Shown: in pieces, positions 20,555-31,526 of the stretch
Layout of the letters: each line of letters starts with the position of its first letter
How positions within the stretch are numbered: the first letter of the stretch is position 1
Source of the DNA: Clarireedia homoeocarpa
Taxonomy: Eukaryota > Ascomycota > Leotiomycetes > Helotiales > Rutstroemiaceae
Direction: 5' to 3'
Assembly (NCBI GenBank): GCA_001465935.1
Contig: LNKV01000086.1
Span: 1-42,123 of the forward strand
DNA: 42,123 bases
Position numbers and translations under genes: made by a program
Notes under the pieces: generated by a model
Seen by the model: the letters and a program-made list of their open reading frames with translations, nothing else
The model's database searches: none
What the model was told of the DNA's origin: nothing

Positions 20555-21191
20555 CTTGAATGACTAGTGTTCAGAGGCAAATCCCTAATCAATCTTGTAA
20601 AGCTTTGCATCGAAATATTAGTAAAATACTTTATGACTTTTGATCGATGGTACATTTACCTAGATTGTTTATAATCTACCTACAAAGATAGAACCGTCCA
20701 AAAATTCCAAAACGAGACATAAGTCGTGTACAAAAGCCAACAAAATTTTGCTTATGATCTATTCTCAAAATGCAGAAATGGTCAGATGATCTATATTAAC
20801 AAGGCTTTGACTTAACATGTGCTAATTCTATATTGAAGCTGAAAGCTGCATAATGTGGCGTCTCCAAAAGAAATATTGGACTTATATTGCTTACACCTAT
20901 TAGGCTACTACAACCCCGCTCCGTGTTTACCTTGCCGAAAATCAGCACCGAATGTACCCAGAAGTCACCAAAGAATGTAACGTAAGTGACGACCACATTA
21001 ACTGCTGCGTTTGTCCATCCAAGTTTATTTACCTACCTATTGTCTCGGGTCAAGGAAATTCATCAGAAAACACTGCAGACTTACTAAAATCACGCTTTCT
21101 TTAGTTAAGCCACAGGACAGATACCCAACAGCTCTCAATTAACTATAGCAGTCCAGTATCCAAGACTCCCAGGTATCCAGAGTCTGGCAGT
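20555..21191. promoter_or_regulatory. 637-bp bidirectional promoter region of the ankyrin and subtilisin genes
   Basis: The two start codons face away from each other across this interval. It is AT-rich near the centre, with no convincing gene; the minus-strand frame 20996-20796 has no motif. No specific operator was recognised. The arrangement would allow shared control. Confidence 0.55.
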
Positions 21192-24100
21192 ATGGTGCAA
21201 GCAAATAATGTGCGCCCTCCGGTGTCGACTGAGGGCAACAACGACAAAAACTCGTACATACGGCGCAGGCCATTTGGCTACCATTCGAGATTGCCGACCG
21301 AGGGAAAACAGAACAACCCGGATACCTTGCGGGAAAAGCTCCTAGAAAACATGAAGAAGGATCTTCTAGATAAAGTCGATTATCATGATCTACAAATGAA
21401 GTACCAAAACGAAGTGCAAAAACTCCTCACTGGGGCTGGAAAGAACCCAACGATTCTGCACTGGGTAGTCCCACGCCTGCGAACGACTGAGGAAGATCCG
21501 ATGGCTAGTGCAGAAATGGAAATCGCGGATATGGCCATTAGTCTCAAATTCAGCATCATAAGCGACACTGCAAAATATGGGAGCGAAGATACAGCGCTTC
21601 ATTTGGCGGCCGACGATCCAATCCTATTCCTACTCCTTGACTGCATATACAGCCACATGCACAGCAATCAGGACCGTGTTGAGCTCAAGAAGGCCATTAG
21701 CCATCCGAACGAAAACGACGAGACGGTCCTACACATTGCTGTCCTCCATAAGCACCACCATCAGGTGCCCTTAATCTGCGACCTGATTGACCGTGCCGAG
21801 CCAGAGGCATTTACAAAGGCACGCAAAAGCAGGAGTAGTGATATAAATGCAAAGGGATCTAAAAACACCTTATTTCATGATGCGGTCCACGTTGAAGACA
21901 TCAGCGAGCCAAGGTGTCGCAAAAACCCGATGTGTATGAAATGCGTTAAAAAACAGTTGCAGTGGCTCATGAACCGGAGGACTGTTCTCACTACGATTGA
22001 GAAACTTGTTGAGAGGGATCGAGAGGGGCTCACTAGACAGAATGCAAGAAAGCAGACTCCCTACCTTTATAATCAATGGAGCAAGCTAGAGCAAGCTAGC
22101 GAGGCAGCCAAGGTCAAAGCGCCAACCGTGACGGAAGAAGGGAGTCCCCATGGAGCCCCCCACGGGGTGACTACTATACTGAACCATAACAATGCAAGAA
22201 CTTTACCCTCTTCATCTAAACCAGTCGGTAAGACAAAAGCAACAGTGTCGACAGCCGGGGCCGGGGCCCCACTGGTAGGCCATCCAACTGAAGCGTCAGA
22301 ATTTCGCACCGAGGTGAGTAGCTGTATGGAAAAGAAAGACGAAGCTGTCTGGTCCTTGGTGGAGAGCTACCTCAACCATAGTGCTTTCACATTTAGCAAA
22401 TTCAGCCAAACATTAAAATGTTTTACCGGAGATTCAGGTATGTACAGTACACAGAGTCAATAGCCCACTCAGATGGATCGGCGCTTATAGCAGTATAAGC
22501 AGATCATAAGAGCAAGAAGGGCAGAACTCTGAGTTTTAAAATCCCCGACGATCCCCTGGGCAGTGAAGCCGACGAATCCTTCGAGTTCCTCGATTTTGCG
22601 CCTACAATGACCGAAGTAGAGGTCAGAGTCGCCAGGCCGTTGCAGGGTGAAACAAAGACCGAGGACGAACATATGACCTTACCAAATATAAATTCTGAAG
22701 AATGGAAGGATAACACAGATTCACTCATTAGATTTTTCGACATGCTGCGAAGAAAGAGCGTCGGACGCATCATCAAGCTGACAGTTTGGGATAATGAGGA
22801 TATGCCATGCAACGATGATACAATCGCGAAGTGTCTCCATGACTTCGACGTACGGTATCTTGATTGGAAGAAGCGAGACTTATCCATTGATGTCGTGCGC
22901 TTAGAGGCGCCGAATGTCGTTGAACTGTGGTTGAAGTCTCGGGATAGTTCGTCTGCTCTGCGCGCGTGGGGAGGCACCGACGGTATCTGCTGTTTGATGC
23001 AGGTAAGCATTCCACCGGTGTGGGGGGCACACCCTTATATATGGCTGTGGATCTAACAATGAGTCATTTCAAGCTTGGAAAACTACACGTGAAACTCGAA
23101 AGAGTAAGTTATTCTGACTCTTACCCTTCCTTCCTCAATATGATTATGCCTCCTTACATCAATACGCTGGCATGCTATGTCTCTACTAGGGGCCAAATCA
23201 CTAATATTTGTGGCGACTTTCTTATCACAGGGCTTGGAGGATTACGATCGGTACATAAAGCGTGCACATACCTTCCTTCGCGATCTGCGCGATAACATTG
23301 CGGTCTTCAGAGCCAGCAAGATTCTCGAATCACGGATAGAATTTCTTCGCGACAACATAGCAATCGAAGAAACTAACCGTAACCTCCTACAAATGCAGAA
23401 GCAGAAAGCAAGCGAAAACGAACAGAGATCCATGGAGACCAGCTTCAGGCGAGGGTCAACTCATGCCGGCATGGTCAGTGGAGACCCTTCACAGCCCGTG
23501 GCACTCGAAAGACGTCCAACTGAGAATGGTAGACGCGGTGAACAAATGGATATGACTCCTCAGACCAGGGAATTGGAAGAATTATTGGCCGAAATGGACA
23601 ATGATCCCTACATCAAAACCTTGAACGAGCAGCTGAGCACTTATAAAAATAAACTCTCTCTTCTAGAGCGAGAAATGATTTCTCTACAGCATGAGAGGCA
23701 AAACGCAATGGCGTGTGCAGGATATTCCTCTGTGGACCATGGCCAAGGCCGTGAGCTCGAAAATATGAAGACCATCGAAGATAAAAAACGCTCATATGAG
23801 GTTGAACCCATCCTACTAACCACACCTCCGATAAATCCCCACCGAATTTCAGCCACGGAGATGATCCATAAACTACTGCACCTCGATGCACTAGTGTCCC
23901 AAAGCTCCAACGGTTGCGATGAACGAAACCTCACCGACATTAGAATCTCCTTTATCACTCAGACTCTTAAGAGCCTCCCAGTACTCGTTCGCGTAGGTCA
24001 AGACTTCATATTATCCACGTTTCTCGTTGAGACGACCATTGATCTACCTTCCGAAGACAATAGCTCTAGTGATGAATTGAACTACACTGTGAGCCCCGAG

Positions 24101-25264
24101 GGCAATGGTTCTGCGATGAATGACGAGAGGTAAGCCGCTCCAACTTTTTAGTATATTAGCATCTTGGCAATGGCACTGGCAATGCCAGGAGAGAAACTAA
24201 ATAAGCAGACTAACGATTTCGTGTGTTAGTTCACAACACACCTGGATGGATAACGTCAGGGCATTTGCACAGGAGTATACGGACGATATGTTGAAAGAGG
24301 AGAAGAATAAGATAACAGTCGCACTCATCGATGATGGCGTTACCGTTACTGCATCGCGTGACTTCAAGGGACGCATCAGTCACATCGGATGGCCAGAATG
24401 GTCAGCAGAGGGTCCCAATGAGAATTTCTTCTACTCTACGAACGGTCACGGCACGGCAATGGCGAAGCTCATCATATCCATCTGTCCCGCAGTCAGGATT
24501 TATGTGGCAAAGCTTCCGTTTCCGCCCAAGGAACAGAAGAGTGCGGACTTAAGTAAGCCCAAAAGCAATATCTCGGTGGCCAAAGCGGCGGCAGATGTAA
24601 GTCAATAAAGCTCTCAGATCACCTAATGATGAAAATAGCCAGGTCGCTGATAAAAGTTTTATTGTAGGCTATTTTCTGGGCGGTGACCCCTCCGAAAGTT
24701 GACATCATCACCATGAGTTGGACCATTATACAGTCTACACTCCATAACAGTGATAACGATCCGGACATTAGAGACTTGAAGAGTGCTATACTAGAAGCTG
24801 CAAAACAGGGAGTCATCATGTACTGCTCGGCGGCAGATGAAGGCGCATATACCAGTGGTAGTGACCTCTGGCCAAAATCGGCCGGAACGGATGCTCTTGC
24901 ATCTATCGGAGCTGCACAAAAACAAGGCCACGCTCTTCCAAAAGTGGACGTCGACAGAATCGATTACCTCTTTCCGGGGGATGAAATTGAGGAACTTACA
25001 TACGGTTCGCGAGCAGGTAGCTCGGCTGCAACCGCCTTGGCAGCGGGCTTCGCTGCCCTAATTATTTGGTGTTTCTTGAAAGTTGACAAAGATAAAGAAC
25101 GGGTCGCCAAGCCAGAAAAAATGACCACTATCTTTAATAACTTGAAGGCATCTGGTAGATGGGGACTGTTCGTTGATGCTACGAAACTGTTTAAGAGTGA
25201 TGCTTCCGCGAAGACCGTAACGACGGCACAGAAGGTTGTTCAAGAATGTGAGAAATGGATCTAA
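21192..25264 (+). CDS. Ankyrin-like / subtilisin (peptidase S8) fusion protein, 1212 aa
   Basis: Exons 21192-22437, 22503-23002, 23074-23103, 23231-24129, 24230-24596 and 24668-25264 total 3639 nt with all phases consistent; exon 3 is only 30 nt. The N-terminal 300 residues hold ankyrin-like units (DTALHLAADDPILFLLLDCI, ETVLHIAVLHKHHHQV) and a Cys pair motif CMKCVKK. The middle has a segment seen in fungal S8-NLR proteins (YLDWKKRDLSIDVVRLEAPN) and a coiled-coil-like stretch (about 640-690). The C-terminal S8 domain shows the subtilisin triad: Asp in VALIDDGV (about 926), His in NGHGTAMAKLI (about 965), Ser in AGSSAATALAAG (about 1133). The oxyanion Asn is not obvious (MYCSAADEG where AAGN is usual). 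No signal peptide, so intracellular rather than secreted. Proteases of this kind serve as effector domains of fungal NLR-like proteins. It is divergent from the ankyrin/ZZ gene. Confidence 0.87.
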
Positions 25265-25418
25265 GCTGCGTTCGAAGATATTAATTGAGAGGCTGAAGAA
25301 ATTTGAGCACGTAGCATTTATTTGAGAGTTGATTGATTATCGAAATATGATTTCCACACAAAAAGTGGCCCATTTTCTCACCTCCTACGCGTGCTACGAA
25401 ATCTTTAATCCAGTATAG

Positions 25419-26477
25419 TTACGCTTCATCTCCTCCCTCATCATCAGTGCCAACTACGATCGCTACTTGCATGCCAGTTTTTACATCTTCTCCCTTTGGT
25501 GGATCCTCACCCTCTGTGGGAACCTCACCACACGAGGAGTGAGTTGAAACTTCCGGCTCCGGGGCTCCGATCGAGACGAGGTCAAATTCCTCCTGAATTT
25601 TCATCTTCATTGAGCCAAGCTCATTCTTCCCACATGGGCCACCATCGGTGGCAACATCCGGGTCAAACTCAATAGGCTGGTCACGCCGACCCAACAGCCG
25701 TCGGATAACGTCCTTCACAGCCCCCTTCGCGTCCTCAACCACGGAAACTTTGAATTCTGTATTCACCTTACCCACGAATTTGCCATTGTCATTCCGCCGC
25801 CGCTTCAGCAAAACAGCTGTACGCACGTACGAGGGCACCCCCGTGCCCTGGGATGAGTTCTCGAAGAATTTAAAGCGCACTCCGTTCGCAATGGCGCGAG
25901 ACTTGCCTAGGAAGGCTGGTTCGCCAATGACTTGCACCGCGTCCGCGCGTTTCGCATCATCAGTCTTTTCCCAGGTGAACTTGGGGCCAGCAGAGAAGAA
26001 AGGCTCGTACTTGGCTTTGAGGCTAATCTCGAAGCTGCGTTTTTCCGTAACGTGGTGGGCAGTTGGGTGATGGTAGGTCGTGCCCCGCGGGGCCACAGCA
26101 ACAACCTCAGGGTCCCAGTCGGCCAACCTGCCACCATTTCTCTGGGCCATCTCAAATTGTGACTGCGCCTTACGCCGAGTTCCTTTCGCTTCGAAAGAGA
26201 CCTCGATGATGGCTTCTTTGAAGCGAAGGCCGTGGCCGGGTTTGGAGCAGAACCATTCGAAGATGACAAGAGTGTATGGAGTTTTATCGGTAGTAGATCC
26301 GAAGCCGTGAACGATGGGTCCCATGAATCCTCTCACGGCCGCACCTTTGCGGTCGGAGCCTGTGACGTCGGGGCGGTGAGGAATGACATGGCCATGCTCG
26401 TCGCGCTTGTTATCGATGCGTGTCTGAGCGTTCTCATCGTTAACATCCACAAGAGGAATCTCAAATTCAAAGCTCAT
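25419..26477 (-). CDS. Unrecognised single-exon protein, 352 aa
   Basis: A clean 353-codon frame with GC-rich coding composition and no introns. No signal peptide or membrane helix. The central part (about 50-260) is rich in alternating hydrophobic residues and aromatic positions (e.g. YTLVIFEWFCSKPGHGLRF, SFEISLKAKYEPFFSAGPKF), suggesting a beta-rich fold. The C-terminal 80 residues are acidic and low-complexity. No family is recognised. The stop codon lies 154 bp from the converging end of the ankyrin-subtilisin gene. It might be a partner or target of that protease, or simply a neighbour. Confidence 0.75.
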   Translation of the reverse strand: MSFEFEIPLVDVNDENAQTRIDNKRDEHGHVIPHRPDVTGSDRKGAAVRGFMGPIVHGFGSTTDKTPYTLVIFEWFCSKPGHGLRFKEAIIEVSFEAKGTRRKAQSQFEMAQRNGGRLADWDPEVVAVAPRGTTYHHPTAHHVTEKRSFEISLKAKYEPFFSAGPKFTWEKTDDAKRADAVQVIGEPAFLGKSRAIANGVRFKFFENSSQGTGVPSYVRTAVLLKRRRNDNGKFVGKVNTEFKVSVVEDAKGAVKDVIRRLLGRRDQPIEFDPDVATDGGPCGKNELGSMKMKIQEEFDLVSIGAPEPEVSTHSSCGEVPTEGEDPPKGEDVKTGMQVAIVVGTDDEGGDEA

Positions 26478-27379
26478 ATTGAGATGCAGAGAAAGTACGA
26501 GTATAAATTGTTAAGGCACCAGTAGAACAGTGGCTGGGCGGAGGTTTTGTGTTGTATGATACAGGTGACTTCCTCTGAACTGATTTAACTACAAATATAA
26601 ACAGACAATTCTGCAACCTCGCTGAAGAATCTCGATCTTATCGACGCTTTCACATCCTTGCGAAAAGTACTCTTTTCTAAGACAAAAGGAGTAGGTGGGG
26701 AGTGAGCCGTGCCGCCCGTCAGCCCCGATTACAAGCAAAGATCCGACTTCGTACCACATGTATTACAAGGTCCCCGACTGCCTCATATTCAGCATCCTTG
26801 TTATTGGCTCCTGAAAAATGGGAAGAGTTCAGCTGAACTTTGTGAAGGATGCACACAAACGCCACTCGGCAGTTCGGTCGTGATGAGTGACGAGGCTATG
26901 TACCTCCAAGTACCCAAGGGTCTCGGGGGCTGCCGTCGCCTCTCTCTATCCTAACTTTATAGCTTTATTACTGCTATACGCCTTCTCAATATAAAATATT
27001 ATAAATCTATATGTGATATATGATAAAGCTGTTGTTATAATAACTTATTGACATTGCACCAACGCGGCATACTAGTGCTGAGAACGCGCCAATTATGTAA
27101 GCAGCCGTACCCACAGACCATCTGTAAGAAAAGCATCACGTCATTGTGTAATAAATTTAACAAAAATTTATATGAACAATATAGAAACTTAAAATAAAAA
27201 TTCATTTTTAATCAAGTGAAAAGCATCGCCAAAAATTTGAAGATATTTTCTCAAAATCATAGCAAAGAATTAATCTCGCTTAGTGTGCTTTATAATCATT
27301 GCCAAATTGGTAAGATATTGAAGCTAGGGTAGTGTCGGAGCTCTAGGTATTGCATCTAACGTTGCTTAGAGAAAGGATA
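26478..27379. other. Intergenic, AT-rich, no gene found
   Basis: 26478-26950 has mixed composition and includes an 81-codon plus-strand frame without support. From 26955 to 27300 the sequence is strongly AT-rich. No repeat shared with the rest of the window was noticed. Confidence 0.55.
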
Positions 27380-28840
27380 TTACCAAGTCGGCGGAATGAA
27401 ATAGTCCCTCCAGTGCATCGTATCAGCATCCTTGAAGGTATGAATAGTACCCTCTACCCCCTCTGGTCCAACAGACCAAACGCCGTCATCAACCAGCTTT
27501 CGCCAATGGTCTAACAAACGTTCCAGCCGCTGAGAACGGTAGTAGTCACCGCCGAAAGGCTTATATCCATGCTGGAACAACTCAGCTATCGTTCCCTGTC
27601 CAACAAATGACCCGTCGCTCTTCCGTGCACCTGTATTTACGTCCCCGACGTCACCCTCCAACCTATACGGCAGCAACAAGCGGAACCCCTCCTCGGCGTT
27701 GTCGTAAGTATTCCTGTCAACTGACTCACTGTAGACACCAGCGGAGCCTCGGGACGGTACAGGTGAGTCATCAGACTTCGCGAAGAATACGTTAGAGAAT
27801 CCCGTCAAGTCAGCCTCACGTTCACCTCTCGCCATGGTGAAAAGACATACTGGTGGTATAGTCTGTATGGCACGCGGCAGGCTGGTGAAAGGCTGCATTG
27901 CTGCGAACCCAGGTGCGTCTGCGGGAGGGAGAAGGAGACCTGGAGCAATGCACCGGAATTTGGGGCGGCGGGCTCGAGTTAGAAAGGCGCGCACGAAGCA
28001 ACTCTCGGGAACCGAGGCTGCGTCCAGAACAGTAGGTGCAAGCAATGGTTTCTATTCAACCGCATTAATAGTGGTACTGGTTGGTGAAAGTAACAAAACG
28101 CGCCCTTCGATGGCATCGCATAACCGATCCCATGCGCGGACGCAAATAGCAACCTGGGCTTCGCTGTAGGGCCGCCACTCCCAGGGTCCGATCTTTTCGC
28201 TGCCGAACAAAGCTGGCACTTCCCTGGGAGAGGCTGTAATCTTGCCGAGATGAATGAGGTCGATCCAGTTGGATAGAACGGTCTCGAGCGGATACCAAAG
28301 ATCCGAATGCGCCTCAGCCGGCAGCGCAAAGTCGTAATCATCCATATGCATGAAGAAAGCGGCGCGATGGAGCCCTTGGTGATAAAACAGGCCTCCGCCA
28401 GATTCCCCACCCTGGCCGATATTAGGGAAGTACAAGCACACCAGGCTGTCTTCCGGCTCGTCGAACAAGTCGGCTGTTTGATTGGCGAAGAGATCACCAG
28501 GGTCGGAGATTCCAGAGGCCCAGAAGAAGAAGGGCGCAGGCTCGAGAGCATCTGCAGGAGGTAGCATAGAGGCGTCGAGAAAGGCTGCTACTGAGGGGTC
28601 AAGCCGTGGGCGCAGGGCCTCAGCCGCAGCACCATAGGCAGTGAAAAAGGTATTATTGTTGCTATGTAGAGTGACTGGAGAACGGCCTTCAGCAATCCAT
28701 GCATAATACAAGAGGTAGTTATGAAGAGCTGCGCATCTCGCATGATCCATCCTTAATAAGTCGGCGCGTGCTGGGTTGTTCGCTTTAACAAGCAAGCTGC
28801 TCACGTTTGGGAGCTGAGAAACATCCATAATTAATTTCAA
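27380..28840 (-). CDS. Hypothetical protein, about 470 aa, with in-frame stop or unusual intron
   Basis: Two long frames in the same phase (28840-28100 and 28051-27380) are separated only by a TAG. A 48-nt intron 28099-28052 would remove it: donor GTTTTG (weak), branch-like CTATTAAT and acceptor AATAG, with phase kept. Alternatively the stop is a real nonsense mutation and this is a young pseudogene. The protein is soluble and globular, rich in aromatic residues (FFFWASGISDPGDLFANQTADL, YYAWIAEG, EDSLVCLYFPNIG) and ends MHWRDYFIPPTW. I recall similar uncharacterised proteins in other fungi but cannot name a domain. No signal peptide. Flanked by AT-rich DNA on both sides. Confidence 0.6.
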
Positions 28841-29699
28841 TCTTTGATAGTATTATTGTTGATATAAAAACAAGATAGATTATAAGTAAAGGAAGTTTGA
28901 ATAATGTTGGTACAGCTCCGAATCGTGGCACCTAATCACGTCACAAGATGGATAAGATTAATGCGCTGATTCGGGTTGGTTGATTAATATAGAACCTCTC
29001 TCCTATACCAATTGTCTATTTGGGTATCCCATATGGGCGATGCGGTAGTAGTAGAGCTCTCTTGGAGAAGTGGCAATACTTCTCCTGTACGAAGTAGTGA
29101 ATTTATGTACTGTCCTGCCTAGCAATCTATTACCACCACGCCAGAAAGATTGGATGTCCCATTGTGGTTTTGACCATCGATTCCAGTAACTCCCTTTAGA
29201 TGAGTGTTGATACGAAATAATGGTTTATTATATTGTATTCATTATTTTTGATTACCTAGAATCCAAGGAGGAAGTAGCTCTCCCCTTTCATACTCTCAAC
29301 AGTTTCCTCTTCATTCTATATTAATATCTCGATAGAAAGTTGTAGTAGTATCATAAAGTTCAACACGTACAGGGACGAATTCGACTGTGACTATGCATAC
29401 TCTATAGAACTCACGAACGAATCTAGAGTATTGCCACGCGCTGGGGGTTAAGTGATGTCGAGGTGGTTCCATCACAAGTCCCGAAATTTCGATTTTGTCA
29501 GGATTTCCAACCCACAGCTCCCTTCATATAATTATGAGCAAGAGGTTTTCCCGACCTTCTTCCCTCTTTAATTTTTAGTATTGAATACAATACAGACTGA
29601 TCTTGATCGATTGTATCCTCCCCTGACAAATATGTGACATGTTAATTAGTATGCGGGCATCATATAATGTAATATATTTTAAAATAAACATTATTTAGA
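28841..29699. other. Intergenic, AT-rich, no gene found
   Basis: No open frame of substance and no recognised motif. Ends where dispersed repeat D begins. Confidence 0.55.
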
Positions 29700-29978
29700 C
29701 ACATACGACCATAGATCAAGGAGAACTGGGCAATCTCTATGTTCTATTGAAACCTCTGCCTTCCCTAAAACAATTTCCCAAACTCAATATAATGATGTTC
29801 ACCGGTTTTTCGATTTTCGAATCTGGTGTTGGTTTTACTTGGGTGTACCGAGAACGAATTTCCGATACAGTAGGCGATTTTCCTTTTTGCGGGCGTACCC
29901 GTACTAGCATATAGTACAGCTGAAAACTAGAGTATATACCCTGTTTACCACAAACCGTTAGTAGAGGTCGAACCATTA
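29700..29978. repeat. Dispersed repeat D, copy 1 (279 bp)
   Basis: Highly similar, same orientation, to 40347-40609. Shared landmarks: GATCAAGGAGAACTGGGCAA, AAACAATTTCCCAAACTC, CACCGGTTTTTCGA and the end GAGGTCGAACCATTA. Differences are mostly C/T and G/A changes plus short indels. No coding capacity. Its right edge meets the truncated gene at 29979. Confidence 0.8.
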
Positions 29979-30340
29979 CTTCGTAACCGTTCCCATAGCC
30001 GATGAAATCACCGTTGCTTCAGCTGCAAGCGCCAGCGCCACTGCAACTACAGCTTTTGGCAGTAAGCCTTTCCCTTCTGACCTACCCCTTATATGTTCAA
30101 TAGACCTTAACGAACAACAACCCCCTCTAGCAAATGTCCAGGTGTTTACCAGAACCCTTAGAAGCGCTCCTCCGTCCGTCATCTCCTCTACAGGCGAAAG
30201 ACCTTTCAGCGTCAACGGCGATACTTTTGTTGGTGAGGCCGCGGCGTTGCAGCGATCGTGCTCGGTTCAACATAATGCTTTTGCGAATGCGGCGAATAGT
30301 GGAGCGAGGCACAGTGCGAAACCCATGAGACGGCATGAAA
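29979..30340 (+). pseudogene. 3' remnant of a fungal cysteine/alanine-rich extracellular-type protein
   Basis: Remaining coding: 29979-30061, intron 30062-30130 (GTAAGC to CTCTAG), then 30131 to about 30330. The second exon has a layout I recall from the C-terminus of many secreted fungal proteins: VFTRTLRSAPPSVI, RPFSVNGDTFV, AAALQRSCSVQHNAFANAAN. The usual closing motif (Cys-Asp-x-Gln, then an Ala/Cys-rich tail) is out of frame and interrupted after about 30330. The 5' part is absent: coding starts exactly where repeat D ends. Both a lost 5' end and a frame break mark it as dead. Confidence 0.55.
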
Positions 30341-31526
30341 TGCTGCGAATGCAGCTGCGAGGAGGGTTTAGGTTATTGTGGTGGATGTGATGTGGATGAG
30401 GAAATATTGGTAGAGAATGGAATGGAATGGGGGTATTGAGAGGAGGTGTGAAGCAATACGGCGTTTGTGTGTATAATACGAGATCCCTGGCATATTAAAC
30501 GGATCGGACACTATCTAGATCAATACAAAGATTGATCGGAATGATCTTTTTGAATTGTGAATGCTGCTCGTCATGATCCTAGTATTACATAGCTGATATC
30601 TCTTCGCTCTTGTCTACTTTCTGCTACTGTACCACATGGACTTAGATATGCCTTTGTATCTGTTCGATTTTTGACAAAGTAATTCAGATATCTATCTTCA
30701 ATAACTCTATGATGCAGCCCCGATCAATTCAACAGAGCTTCACGCTGCATACGTGCATATGACGTAAGTGTTTGCGTTGCGACTCCGCTCTGTCTGGCAT
30801 TCTAATGGATTTCTCGGAAACGTATAGAATTAATATTTCTAATGTACTTCCTTCATTCCATGCAATTAATCAGGCTACTTCAGAACTACACGTTGTATCA
30901 TGGAATTGAAATTGAAACACCTTGGTAGCAGTATCAATCAGATAAATTTAGCAATGCTGTTGTTGTGTTAGGTTGGGTGCAAATTTTATTGTTCGAGAGG
31001 TGTAAGCGATATTGTTAGCAGGAATATCGGTTGATCTGCGAATACCTTCATTTTCGGCATTAATTGCCCTTATACTACATCGTTTCGGCAATAGTTTGGA
31101 TCACTGTTTTCGCTTGCAAATCACCTCAAAATCATATATTTAGTTGGTCATTCCAGGTCTATAAATGAGCCTGAAAATCATATCTGTAGCTAGATGAATA
31201 AGCGTTTCTACATGTTGCAATTGAATCTCTAAGGCTCAACAGATGTGAGTAGACCCACGTCAAAGTACGACCAGCTCAAGAAACTCCAACGGAGGGAAAA
31301 GCCTAATGTGAAATCACGGTACACGGGGTGACGAGGACTAGCGGCGGGGCGCATGGTGCCGCCGGCCCAGGGTGCAGTTCTCGGATAGGAGCGCAATTGT
31401 GAAATCCTAAAAGTGACGCCACTTCTAGAGAAGTGACAATTTAGGCTTATGTATATTTCACAGCAATGAAAAGGAGGCTAAATAGAATCTAAATAGAATT
31501 GAGTCTGTTCCATTTTGCAATATGCG
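30341..31526. other. Intergenic, no gene found
   Basis: Mostly AT-rich with a short GC-rich patch at about 31325-31385. No coding or repeat similarity to other parts of the window was noticed. The last 100 bp are the downstream region of the chitinase gene. Confidence 0.55.
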
